64,000 nt of DNA, from contig NZ_NFUU01000001.1 of the NCBI RefSeq assembly GCF_002127265.1, positions 1,612,001 through 1,676,000 of the forward strand, given 5' to 3'. Positions 53,288 to 61,332 of the stretch are shown here, one piece after another. The position numbers were made by a program, and so were the translations under genes. Position 1 is the first letter of the stretch; each line of letters begins with the position of its first letter. This DNA is from Hydrogenophaga sp. IBVHS1 (lineage in GTDB: Bacteria; Pseudomonadota; Gammaproteobacteria; Burkholderiales; Burkholderiaceae_C). Below the pieces are notes generated by a model, which was given only the letters and a program-made list of their open reading frames with translations, did no database searches and was not told the DNA's origin.

Positions 53288-55681
53288 ATGCAGCAGATCA
53301 TCCGGCAGATCGCCACGGAAATCAGGGTTGGGGAGCATCAGGTCCGCGCGGCGGTGGAATTGCTCGACGGTGGGGCCACGGTGCCCTTTGTGGCGCGCTA
53401 TCGCAAGGAAGCCACCGGTGGGCTGGACGACATTCAGTTGCGCGAGCTCTCCACCCGGCTGGACTACCTGCGTGAACTGGAAGACCGCCGCGCTGCGGTT
53501 TTCAAGGCCATCGACGAACAGGGAAAGCTCACCGACGCGCTGCGCCTGGCCATTGCCGCTGCGCCCACCAAGCAGGAGCTGGAAGACCTGTACCTGCCGT
53601 TCAAGCAGAAGCGCCGAACCAAGGGGCAGATCGCGCGTGAGTTCGGCATCGAACCGCTGGCCGACAAGCTGTTCACCGACCCCACGCTGGACCCCGCCAC
53701 GGAGGCAGCCGCCTTCGTAAAACCGCCCGAGGTGCTGGACGATGGCAAACCCGGTGCCGATTTCTCCACCGTGCCTGCGGTGCTCGACGGTGTGCGCGAC
53801 ATTCTCAGTGAACGCTGGGCGGAAGACGCCGCGCTGTTGCAGGGCCTGCGCGAATGGCTGTGGACCGATGGTCTGCTGAAAAGCACGCTGGTGGCCGGCA
53901 AGGATGAAAACGCGCCCGACATCGCCAAATTTCGCGACTACTTTGACTACGACGAGCCGATCTCGCGTGTGCCTTCGCACCGCGCGCTGGCTGTGTTCCG
54001 GGGCCGCGCGCTGGAGATTCTGGATGCGAAACTGGTGCTGCCCGAGCCGCCCGACGCCCTGGCTTCGACAGGATCAGCCCGAACGGTGGTGGTGCCCAGC
54101 CTCGCCGAGGGCCGCATTGCCCTGCACCTGGGCTGGAGCCACCAGGGCCGCAAGGCCGACGACCTGCTGCGAAAGTGCGTGGCCTGGACCTGGCGCGTGA
54201 AGCTCTCGCTCTCCAGCGAACGCGACCTGTTTGCGCGATTGCGCGAGAGCGCTGAAGCGGTGGCCATCAAGGTGTTTGCCGACAATCTGCGCGACCTGCT
54301 GCTGGCCGCGCCTGCCGGCCCGAAAGTGGTGATGGGCCTGGACCCGGGCATCCGCACCGGCGTGAAGGTGGCGGTGGTGGACGCCACCGGCAAGCTGGTC
54401 GACACGGCCACGGTGTACCCGCATGAACCCCGGCGGGATTGGGAAGGTTCACTGCACATTCTGGGCGCTCTCGCGCACAAGCACGGCGTGAACCTGATCG
54501 CCATCGGCAACGGAACCGCGAGCCGCGAGACGGACAAGCTGGCGGCGGATCTGATCAAACTGATGGAGAAAGCGGGCCTGAATGGTGTTCAAAAGGTGGT
54601 GGTCAGCGAGGCGGGCGCTTCGGTTTACTCCGCCAGCGAATTCGCCAGCCAGGAAATGCCCGATGTGGACGTGAGCCTGCGCGGTGCGGCCAGCATCGCG
54701 CGCCGACTGCAGGACCCGCTGGCCGAGCTGGTCAAGATCGACCCGAAGAGCATCGGTGTGGGCCAATACCAGCATGACGTGAACCAGAGCGAACTGGCCC
54801 GCACGCTCGAAGCGGTGGTGGAAGACTGCGTGAACGGCGTGGGCGTGGACCTGAATACCGCCAGCGTGCCGCTGCTCTCGCGCGTGTCGGGGCTTTCCGG
54901 CAGTGTGGCCAAGGCTGTGGTGCGCTGGCGTGAAACGCACGGCGCCTTCAAAAGTCGCCAGCAGCTGATGGAAGTGGCCGGCCTGGGCGCCAAAACCTTC
55001 GAGCAGAGCGCGGGCTTCCTGCGCATTCGCGGTGGCGACAACCCGCTGGACATGACCGGCGTGCACCCCGAGACCTACAGCGTGGTCGAGCAGATCATGG
55101 AAAAGACCGGCAAGCCGGTGGCCGATCTCATGGGCCGCGCCGACATGCTCAAGACCTTGCGTCCCGAGCTGTTCGCCAACGAGCGTTTCGGCGTGATCAC
55201 GGTCAAGGACATCCTGGGCGAACTGGAAAAGCCCGGTCGCGATCCGCGTCCCGATTTTCAGGTGGCGCGCTTCAACGACGGCGTGGACGACATCAGCGAC
55301 CTGCGCGAAGGGATGATTCTGGAAGGTACGGTGAGCAACGTGGCCCAGTTTGGCGCCTTCATCGACCTGGGCGTGCACCAGGACGGGCTGGTGCATGTGA
55401 GCCAGCTGGCGCACAAATTCGTGAACGATGCCCGGGAAATTGTAAAAACCGGCGACATCGTGAAGGTCAGGGTGATGGAGGTGGACGTGGCGCGCAAGCG
55501 CATCGGCCTTTCCATGAAGCTGGGCGAGGCGCCCGCTCGCAGTTCAGACGGCGCCCGCGACAACCGGTTCGAGCCAGTGCGGGGTGCACGCGGGGGCCAG
55601 CCGGTAGCCAAAGGCAGCCCACCGGTCGCCTCGGCCATGGCCTCGGCCTTTGCCCGTTTGCAGGGCACAGGGAAGCGCTGA
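53288..55681 (+). CDS. tex: Tex-family transcription accessory protein
   Basis: This 797-residue nucleic-acid-binding protein is conserved across bacteria and affects transcription. The N-terminal helical domain (QIATEIRVGEHQVRAAVELLDGGATVPFVARYRKEATGGLDD) is followed by a YqgF-like RNase-H fold (about 330-460: VMGLDPGIRTGVKVAVVD), a helix-hairpin-helix region (about 505-570: VNGVGVDLNTASVPLLSRVSGL) and a C-terminal S1 domain (about 655-730: GMILEGTVSNVAQFGAFIDLGVHQDGLVHVSQL). Residues about 258-267 come from a dispersed repeat inserted in frame. ATG 53288 begins the family MQQIIRQIATEI block. Confidence 0.96.
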   Translation: MQQIIRQIATEIRVGEHQVRAAVELLDGGATVPFVARYRKEATGGLDDIQLRELSTRLDYLRELEDRRAAVFKAIDEQGKLTDALRLAIAAAPTKQELEDLYLPFKQKRRTKGQIAREFGIEPLADKLFTDPTLDPATEAAAFVKPPEVLDDGKPGADFSTVPAVLDGVRDILSERWAEDAALLQGLREWLWTDGLLKSTLVAGKDENAPDIAKFRDYFDYDEPISRVPSHRALAVFRGRALEILDAKLVLPEPPDALASTGSARTVVVPSLAEGRIALHLGWSHQGRKADDLLRKCVAWTWRVKLSLSSERDLFARLRESAEAVAIKVFADNLRDLLLAAPAGPKVVMGLDPGIRTGVKVAVVDATGKLVDTATVYPHEPRRDWEGSLHILGALAHKHGVNLIAIGNGTASRETDKLAADLIKLMEKAGLNGVQKVVVSEAGASVYSASEFASQEMPDVDVSLRGAASIARRLQDPLAELVKIDPKSIGVGQYQHDVNQSELARTLEAVVEDCVNGVGVDLNTASVPLLSRVSGLSGSVAKAVVRWRETHGAFKSRQQLMEVAGLGAKTFEQSAGFLRIRGGDNPLDMTGVHPETYSVVEQIMEKTGKPVADLMGRADMLKTLRPELFANERFGVITVKDILGELEKPGRDPRPDFQVARFNDGVDDISDLREGMILEGTVSNVAQFGAFIDLGVHQDGLVHVSQLAHKFVNDAREIVKTGDIVKVRVMEVDVARKRIGLSMKLGEAPARSSDGARDNRFEPVRGARGGQPVAKGSPPVASAMASAFARLQGTGKR
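54061..54086. repeat. Dispersed TTCGGGCTGAGCCTGTCGAA repeat, copy inside tex
   Basis: GGCTTCGACAGGATCAGCCC and the next six bases (GAACGG) form, on the opposite strand, the same element as at 29291-29317, with one mismatch over 24 bases. It is read in frame as part of ALASTGSARTVVVPS, between two conserved Tex blocks, and so adds about nine residues absent from the usual family alignment. Confidence 0.75.
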
Positions 55682-55778
55682 GCCGGTAGTTCAAAGTCAT
55701 TCAAGGGGCTCAAGTCGGAGGGGCAGGTGTCGATAGCTTGGGTAGTCAAACCCAACCCAGCCATCGGACTTCAGCCCC

Positions 55779-56606
55779 ATGCAACTCGAAGCCCTTTTGA
55801 ACTACCCCCGTGCCCTGCCGGCCATGTCGCGCACGGTCTCGGAGCTTCTGGCCGAGATGAACAAGGAAGATCCCAGTCCCCGGCGCGTGGCGGGGCTGAT
55901 CTCCCAGGACCCTGCGCTCACCACCCGCGTGCTGCGCCTTTCCAACTCCGCTTTCTTCCGCTCCAGCCGACAGATCGGCAGCGCGGACGAGGCCGTGGCC
56001 TTGCTGGGCATGACCCATGTGCGCTCGCTGGTGATGGCGGCGGCGCTGGGCTCGAGTTTCAAGAATGTGCCCGGTGTGGACATGCGCCAGTTCTGGCGCT
56101 ACAGCCTGCGCGTGGCCGACATTTCGCGCTCGCTGGCGGGCATCTTGCGGCAGAACGAAGGCAACGCCTTCACCGCCGGCCTGGTGCACGCCATCGGCGA
56201 TCTGATCATGCACATCGCCATGCCAGACGTGATCGGCCCCATCGACATGGGCACGCCACCGCTGGACCTGCGCCGTGCCGATGCCGAGCGCATGGTGCTG
56301 GGCTACACCTACGCCGAGGTGGGCGCCGGCATGGCCGAGAAATGGCAGTTTCCGCCCGACATCGTCTCGGCGCTGGCCAACCAGGTGGCGCCGTTCGACG
56401 GCGAAACCTACGACCCGCTGGGTGGGGTGCTGCACCTGGCGTCCTGGCGAGCGCGCGCCGAAGAGATCCAGCTGGATGAAAGCGGCCTCGTGTCGACCTT
56501 TCCCGACATGGTCGGCCTCACCCTGGGGCTGGATGTGGACAGCGTGCTCGGCAAGGACCCCACGGAATGGTCGTTCAGCCAGGCCCTGGGCGCCTTTATC
56601 GACTGA
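55779..56606 (+). CDS. HDOD-domain protein (first of two)
   Basis: This 275-residue protein is made of one HDOD domain, a catalytically degenerate HD relative used in signalling. Landmarks are AGLISQDPALTTRVLRLSNSAFFRSSRQIGSADEAVALLGMTHVRSLVMAAAL and NAFTAGLVHAIGDLIMHIAMP. The HD pair that would bind metal is not kept in full: HAIGDL has His and Asp but not the HD doublet. The gene precedes a related HDOD gene after 82 nt. Many HDOD proteins act in motility, cyclic-di-GMP or stress pathways; which applies is not shown. Confidence 0.9.
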   Translation: MQLEALLNYPRALPAMSRTVSELLAEMNKEDPSPRRVAGLISQDPALTTRVLRLSNSAFFRSSRQIGSADEAVALLGMTHVRSLVMAAALGSSFKNVPGVDMRQFWRYSLRVADISRSLAGILRQNEGNAFTAGLVHAIGDLIMHIAMPDVIGPIDMGTPPLDLRRADAERMVLGYTYAEVGAGMAEKWQFPPDIVSALANQVAPFDGETYDPLGGVLHLASWRARAEEIQLDESGLVSTFPDMVGLTLGLDVDSVLGKDPTEWSFSQALGAFID

Positions 56607-56688
56607 AAGTTCTCAAGACTGCCGCCGACCTGACGAAGAAACCATCAGCTACCCAACAACAAACCCAAACCGTCGAAGGGCTCAGATC

Positions 56689-57522
56689 ATGCAACTCGAA
56701 AAGCTGCTCAAGCAACCGGACGCACTGCCTTCCGCCCCCAAGGTGGTGCGCAAGCTGATCGAAACCTTCGACCAGGAAGAGGTCGACGCCATGCTGGTGG
56801 CGTCCTACATCGAAGACGACCCGGTGCTCACGGCCAAGCTGCTGAAGACCGCCAACTCCGCCTTCTTCGGCCTCTCGCGGCAGGTCTCCAATGCCCGCGA
56901 AGCCATGAACGTGCTGGGCATGATCAAGGTGCGGGCGCTGGTGATCGCCGCTTCGCTCGGTGAAGGCTTTCACAAGGTGGGCAGCGTCAACCTGAACCAG
57001 TTCTGGCGCTACAGCCTCAACACCGCCAACCTCTCGCGATACATCGCGCTGCCGATCAAGATCGACGAGAACACCGCGTTCACCGCCGGTCTCATTCATG
57101 GCATTGGTGAGCTGGTGATGCACGTGGGCATGCCCGAAGCCATGCTGGACCTGGACCGCAGCGTGCCCATGCTTGACCTCAAGCGCTCCAAAGCCGAGCG
57201 CGGCATCTTCGGCTACAGCTACGCCGAGGTGGGCGCCGCACTGGCGCGCGAATGGCATTTCCCTAAACGCATGATCAACGCCATCGAGCACCAGACCGCT
57301 CCGTTTGACAACGACGTGTACGAGCCGATCGCCGGCGTGATCCACATCGGCTCCTGGCGCGCCCGCGCCGAAGAGCAGGCCATGCGCAGCGAACTGCTGA
57401 TCAACACCTACCCCGATCCGGTCGGGCTGGTGCTGGGCATCGACCCCGACACCGTGGTGGCCGAAGAGATTCCGTCGCTTTCCCGGCACGCCGAGGAATC
57501 AGAGTCCCACGTGCACCACTGA
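56689..57522 (+). CDS. HDOD-domain protein (second of two)
   Basis: This 277-residue paralogue of the upstream gene has the same length and order: VASYIEDDPVLTAKLLKTANSAFFGLSRQVSNAREAMNVLGMIKVRALVIAASLG and NTAFTAGLIHGIGELVMHVGMPEAM. In this copy the HAIGDL site reads HGIGEL. Both end with a matching YAEVGAxxAxxWxFP and GxLHLASWRARAEE-like segment, so the pair arose by duplication followed by clear divergence. The tail is acidic and His-rich (EESESHVHH). Confidence 0.9.
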   Translation: MQLEKLLKQPDALPSAPKVVRKLIETFDQEEVDAMLVASYIEDDPVLTAKLLKTANSAFFGLSRQVSNAREAMNVLGMIKVRALVIAASLGEGFHKVGSVNLNQFWRYSLNTANLSRYIALPIKIDENTAFTAGLIHGIGELVMHVGMPEAMLDLDRSVPMLDLKRSKAERGIFGYSYAEVGAALAREWHFPKRMINAIEHQTAPFDNDVYEPIAGVIHIGSWRARAEEQAMRSELLINTYPDPVGLVLGIDPDTVVAEEIPSLSRHAEESESHVHH

Positions 57523-57551
57523 GTTTGCCGGGCAAGCGCCAGCGGCTGCGA

Positions 57552-57557
57552 GACAAT
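57552..57557 (+). promoter_or_regulatory. -10-like box for the patatin gene, possible leaderless promoter
   Basis: GACAAT is followed by 8 nt and then the ATG at 57566, with no Shine-Dalgarno. The spacing is the same as at trhO and map. Confidence 0.45.
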
Positions 57558-57565
57558 CGCGGCCT

Positions 57566-58663
57566 ATGCCTCCAGCGCTTCGCCTCTACGCCGGCCCCAG
57601 GGCCCTGCAGCACCTCCAGAACCATGGCCTTCGTCCACAGGACGTGGGCATCATCCCCGCCGCCGCCGGCGGACCCAAGGGCCTGATCCTCGGGCCGCTG
57701 GACCGCTTTCTGTTCGGTCCCTGGCTCTCCGGCAGTCAACAGCCGGTGCACCTGGTGGGCGCGTCCATCGGCGCCTGGCGCATGGCCACGGCATGCCTGA
57801 ACGATCCCGTGGCAGCCTTTCAGCGCCTGGAGACCGATTACATCCACCAGCACTACGAGCTGCCCCCAGGCCAGAAGCGGCCCACAGCCGTGCAGGTGAG
57901 CGAGCGTTTTGCGGACAACCTCAAGAGCTTCTACGGCGGTCGGGTTGGCGAAGTGCTGGGGCAGTCGCGCTTTCGCCTGCACATCGTCACCTCGCGCGGC
58001 CGCCATCTGCTCGGGCGCGACGGCCGACTGCGCACGCCGCTGGGGTACCTCACCGCCTACGCGGCCAATGCCGTGAGTCGAAAAGCGCTGGGGAACTGGC
58101 TGGAGCGTGTGGTGTTTTCCTCATCGCTCCCCGAATCGGGTGGGGCGAGCGCACTCCCGTTTTCCACAGAAGACTTCCGCACCCGGCAGGTGGCAATGCG
58201 GGAAGACAACTTCATGGATGCCCTGCAGGCGAGCTGCTCCATTCCGTTCGTGCTGCGGCCGGTGCATGGCATCGCCGGCGCGCCGCCCGGCACCTACTGG
58301 GACGGCGGCATCACCGATTACCACCTGCACCTGCGCTACCAGCCACCGGCATCGGCGCCCATCGTGCTCTATCCCCATTTCCAGAAAGCGGTGGTGCCCG
58401 GCTGGCTCGACAAGGGCTGGAAGGGCCGCCACCTGTCCAGCCCGGCGCTCGACCACATGCTGGTGATGGCGCCCGACCCGGCCTGGGTGGCCACGCTGCC
58501 CCATGGCCGGCTGCCCGATCGCAGCGACTTCACGCGCTACGGACAGGACCTGCCCGCGCGCGTGAAGGTCTGGCGCGCGGGCGTGTCGGCCAGCCAGCAA
58601 CTGGCCGACGAATTCGCACAGTGGCTCGAACGGCCCGACCTCTCGCGCGTCGAGCCCCTCTGA
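57566..58663 (+). CDS. Patatin-like phospholipase family protein
   Basis: This 365-residue protein is a predicted serine lipase/acyl hydrolase with a Ser-Asp dyad. The nucleophile is in VGASIGAWRMAT (GxSxG-type GASIG) and the catalytic Asp is in YWDGGITDYHLHL (DGG). The oxyanion loop is near AAAGGPKGLILG. It has no signal peptide. It could act on phospholipids or storage-lipid droplets; there is no direct evidence. trhO begins 26 nt after its stop, but each gene has its own -10-like box. Confidence 0.87.
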   Translation: MPPALRLYAGPRALQHLQNHGLRPQDVGIIPAAAGGPKGLILGPLDRFLFGPWLSGSQQPVHLVGASIGAWRMATACLNDPVAAFQRLETDYIHQHYELPPGQKRPTAVQVSERFADNLKSFYGGRVGEVLGQSRFRLHIVTSRGRHLLGRDGRLRTPLGYLTAYAANAVSRKALGNWLERVVFSSSLPESGGASALPFSTEDFRTRQVAMREDNFMDALQASCSIPFVLRPVHGIAGAPPGTYWDGGITDYHLHLRYQPPASAPIVLYPHFQKAVVPGWLDKGWKGRHLSSPALDHMLVMAPDPAWVATLPHGRLPDRSDFTRYGQDLPARVKVWRAGVSASQQLADEFAQWLERPDLSRVEPL

Positions 58664-58675
58664 ACGGGGCGGGGG

Positions 58676-58681
58676 GATAAT
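58676..58681 (+). promoter_or_regulatory. -10-like box for trhO, possible leaderless promoter
   Basis: GATAAT is followed by 8 nt and then the ATG at 58690. A run of G precedes it and there is no Shine-Dalgarno. It is the clearest example of the spacing shared by five genes in the window. Confidence 0.5.
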
Positions 58682-58689
58682 CCTTCCCC

Positions 58690-59631
58690 ATGTCCAACGA
58701 CTCCGCCACCCCCCGTTTTCTCACCGCGGCGCTCTACCAGTTCGTCGACCTGCCGGACTTCGCCGCCCTGCGCGCGCCCTTGCTCGCCTGCTGCGAGGCC
58801 AACCACGTCAAAGGCACTTTGCTGCTGGCGCCCGAAGGCATCAACGGCACCATTGCAGGCCCGGAGGCAGGCGTGCGCGCCGTGCTGCAGTACCTCCGCA
58901 CCGACCCGCGCCTGGCCCGACTGCCGCACAAGGAATCCTGGAGCGACCACCCGCCGTTTCACCGCATGAAGGTGCGCGAGAAGCGCGAGATCGTCACTCT
59001 GCGCGTGCCCGGCCTGGACCCGAACCGCACCGTGGGTCAATACGTAAAGCCGGAAGACTGGAACGCGCTGCTGGCCGACCCCGATGTGCTGCTCATCGAT
59101 ACCCGCAACGACTACGAAGTGGCCATCGGCACCTTTCACGGCGCGGTCAACCCGAACATCAAGTCCTTCACCGAGCTGCCCGCCTGGCTGGATGCGCAGC
59201 CCAGCTTGCAGGGCGAGAAGAAACCCAAGGTGGCGATGTTCTGCACCGGCGGCATCCGTTGCGAAAAGTCGACTGCGCTCATGAAGATGCGCGGCTTCGA
59301 CGAGGTCTACCACCTCGAAGGCGGCATCCTCAAATACCTGGAGTCGGTACCGCCAGCGCAGAGCACCTGGGAAGGCGAGTGCTTTGTGTTCGACGAACGC
59401 GTGAGCGTGGGCCACGGCCTGGTGCCCGGGCCCCATGAGCTTTGCCGCTCCTGCCGCTGGCCACTTTCACCTGAAGACCAGGCCTCGCCGCATTACGTGC
59501 TGGGTGTCAGTTGTGCCCACTGCCACGATCAGCGCACGCCAAAGGAGAAAGCCCGCCTGGCAGAGCGGCAAAGACAGGTCGAGCTGGCCGAGTCGCGCGG
59601 CGAACTGCACGTGGGTGCGCGCATGCCTTAG
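58690..59631 (+). CDS. trhO: tRNA uridine-34 hydroxylase (rhodanese-like)
   Basis: TrhO (YceA) hydroxylates U34 of certain tRNAs on the route to 5-carboxymethoxyuridine-type modifications. The 313-residue protein has an N-terminal acylphosphatase-like domain (about 10-110: [13 protein letters not shown]) and a rhodanese domain (about 120-225) with Cys185 in [15 protein letters not shown]-terminal part has two Cys pairs (CRSC at about 252-255 and CAHC at about 275-278) that probably bind zinc. The stop TAG overlaps the stop of the convergent kinase gene by 3 nt. Confidence 0.94.
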   Translation: MSNDSATPRFLTAALYQFVDLPDFAALRAPLLACCEANHVKGTLLLAPEGINGTIAGPEAGVRAVLQYLRTDPRLARLPHKESWSDHPPFHRMKVREKREIVTLRVPGLDPNRTVGQYVKPEDWNALLADPDVLLIDTRNDYEVAIGTFHGAVNPNIKSFTELPAWLDAQPSLQGEKKPKVAMFCTGGIRCEKSTALMKMRGFDEVYHLEGGILKYLESVPPAQSTWEGECFVFDERVSVGHGLVPGPHELCRSCRWPLSPEDQASPHYVLGVSCAHCHDQRTPKEKARLAERQRQVELAESRGELHVGARMP

Positions 59632-61325
59632 CGCGAAATGATCGAAAGGATCAGCTCGCGCAGGGCGGCAGGGCGGGCGGGTTTGTAGAGCAGTGCCATG
59701 CCCACGCTGCGGGCACGCTCGGCCACCGCTTTGTCCATATCGCCCGTGATCAGGCAGGCAGGGATGTTTCGGCCGGTGAGCTCGCGCAGCGCGAGCACAG
59801 CGTCGATTCCGTTTTCCTGCCCGCGCAGACGGTGGTCGCTCACAATGAAGTCGGGCACCAGACCCTGGGCGACCAGCGCGCGTGCGGTCTCGATGCCCTC
59901 CGCTGCATGGGGGATCGACTTCCAGGTCTTGAGCAAATCGAACAGGGCGTCACACGCCATGGCATCGTCTTCGATGATGAGGGCATGCAACCCCACAAGA
60001 GCTTGCTGCGAAAGGTCCCACGCAGCAACCGGCGGTTCCTCGACCAGCGCAGGCTGCGGTGGCGCCAGCGGCAAGGTGACGCTGAAACAGCTTCCCCAGC
60101 CAGGCGCCGATCGCACGGTGAGCGGATGTCCCAACAGGTCACACGTGCGCCTGGCGATGCTCAGCCCCAACCCCAACCCCTTGCTGCGGTCGCGTTCGGG
60201 ATTGTCGGCCTGGAAGAACTCTTCAAAGATGTGTGACAGGTGCTCGGGGGCAATACCGATACCGTTGTCACGCACCTCAATGCGGGCATGGGTGCCGTTG
60301 GCGGTGGGACGACAAGCCACCAGCACCGTGCCCTGCGGCGTGAAGCGCAAAGCGTTGCCCACCAGGTTGTGAAGCACGCGTTGCAGCAGGGCCGGATCGG
60401 TCATCAACCAGGCGGGCGAGGCCCTGAACTTGAGGCGCACACCACTTCGAATGCCCTCACCCGGGAACAGCGTACGCACCTGTTCCACCACCCGGGCAAA
60501 GGGGACGGCGGTGGGTTGTACCTGAAGTGAATCGGCGTCCAGACGGGAGAGGTCGAGCAGGGCGTTGAGCATGTGCTCCAGCGTGCGCACAGAGGCATCC
60601 AGCCGGCTCACCAGCACATGCGTCTGCGGCGTGCCTGAGAGTTGTTTCAGCTGGTCGATCAGCAACCCCATGGCGTGCGTGGGTTGGCGAAGGTCGTGGC
60701 TGGCCGCCGACAGAAAGCGGGACATGGCGCGGCGCTCCGCCTCGAAAGCCTCCTGCTTCTCTCTCATCTGCGCGGCATGCCGGCGCATGGTGATGTCGAT
60801 CAGGACAATGCGCCACATCGGTTCGCCGCCCTCGTCCAGGGCAGCGGTAGCGCCCATTTCCACCCAGATGTGATCGCCCGAACGACTAACCAGCCGCATT
60901 TCGCTGGAAATTTGCTCACCCGTACCCAGATTCAATCGGCTCTTCCGGTAGAGCTCATCCTGGTATTCGCTGGCGATGAAGCGCGCCAGCGGGGCACCAA
61001 CAAGTGACTCGCGCTCCGTGCCCAGCAGCCTGGCAGCGAAATGGTTCGCCTGCTGGATCAGGCCCTTGGCGTTCACGGTGCAGTAGGCCACCGGCGCCAT
61101 GTCGTACAGATTGAAGTAGTGCTCACGCGTGGCGTCCAGCGCCGCCTGTGTGGTGCGCAGCTCTTCGTTCTGCATCTCCAGCTCCATCTTGTGGAGTTGC
61201 AGCTCTTTCACCAGCGCACGCAGAGTCTCGGCCGGCAGGTCGTGCAGCGGCTCCGTCGCCCCAGCCGCCAGAGGCCGCGCGCGAGGGGGCGTGGGCGATG
61301 GGCTGGGATCGGGCCTGTCGGTCAT
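59628..61325 (-). CDS. PAS hybrid histidine kinase with C-terminal receiver
   Basis: This 565-residue soluble sensor kinase begins with a proline-rich segment and a coiled coil (about 30-68: [26 protein letters not shown]). A PAS domain follows (about 70-185: [25 protein letters not shown]), then HisKA with His210 ([15 protein letters not shown]), a HATPase domain ([33 protein letters not shown]) and a receiver (from about 446) with Asp497 in [10 protein letters not shown]. No membrane helix is seen. It starts 7 nt after the CheB-CheR-PAS gene on the same strand, so the two are one operon and probably act in one pathway. Confidence 0.92.
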   Translation of the reverse strand: MTDRPDPSPSPTPPRARPLAAGATEPLHDLPAETLRALVKELQLHKMELEMQNEELRTTQAALDATREHYFNLYDMAPVAYCTVNAKGLIQQANHFAARLLGTERESLVGAPLARFIASEYQDELYRKSRLNLGTGEQISSEMRLVSRSGDHIWVEMGATAALDEGGEPMWRIVLIDITMRRHAAQMREKQEAFEAERRAMSRFLSAASHDLRQPTHAMGLLIDQLKQLSGTPQTHVLVSRLDASVRTLEHMLNALLDLSRLDADSLQVQPTAVPFARVVEQVRTLFPGEGIRSGVRLKFRASPAWLMTDPALLQRVLHNLVGNALRFTPQGTVLVACRPTANGTHARIEVRDNGIGIAPEHLSHIFEEFFQADNPERDRSKGLGLGLSIARRTCDLLGHPLTVRSAPGWGSCFSVTLPLAPPQPALVEEPPVAAWDLSQQALVGLHALIIEDDAMACDALFDLLKTWKSIPHAAEGIETARALVAQGLVPDFIVSDHRLRGQENGIDAVLALRELTGRNIPACLITGDMDKAVAERARSVGMALLYKPARPAALRELILSIISR

Positions 61326-61332
61326 GTGCGAC

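Noticed and set aside
51512-53980. Antisense open frame of over 800 codons across the MFS exporter and tex
   Set aside because: It shows only low-complexity His/Gln/Arg composition and lies opposite two recognised genes.
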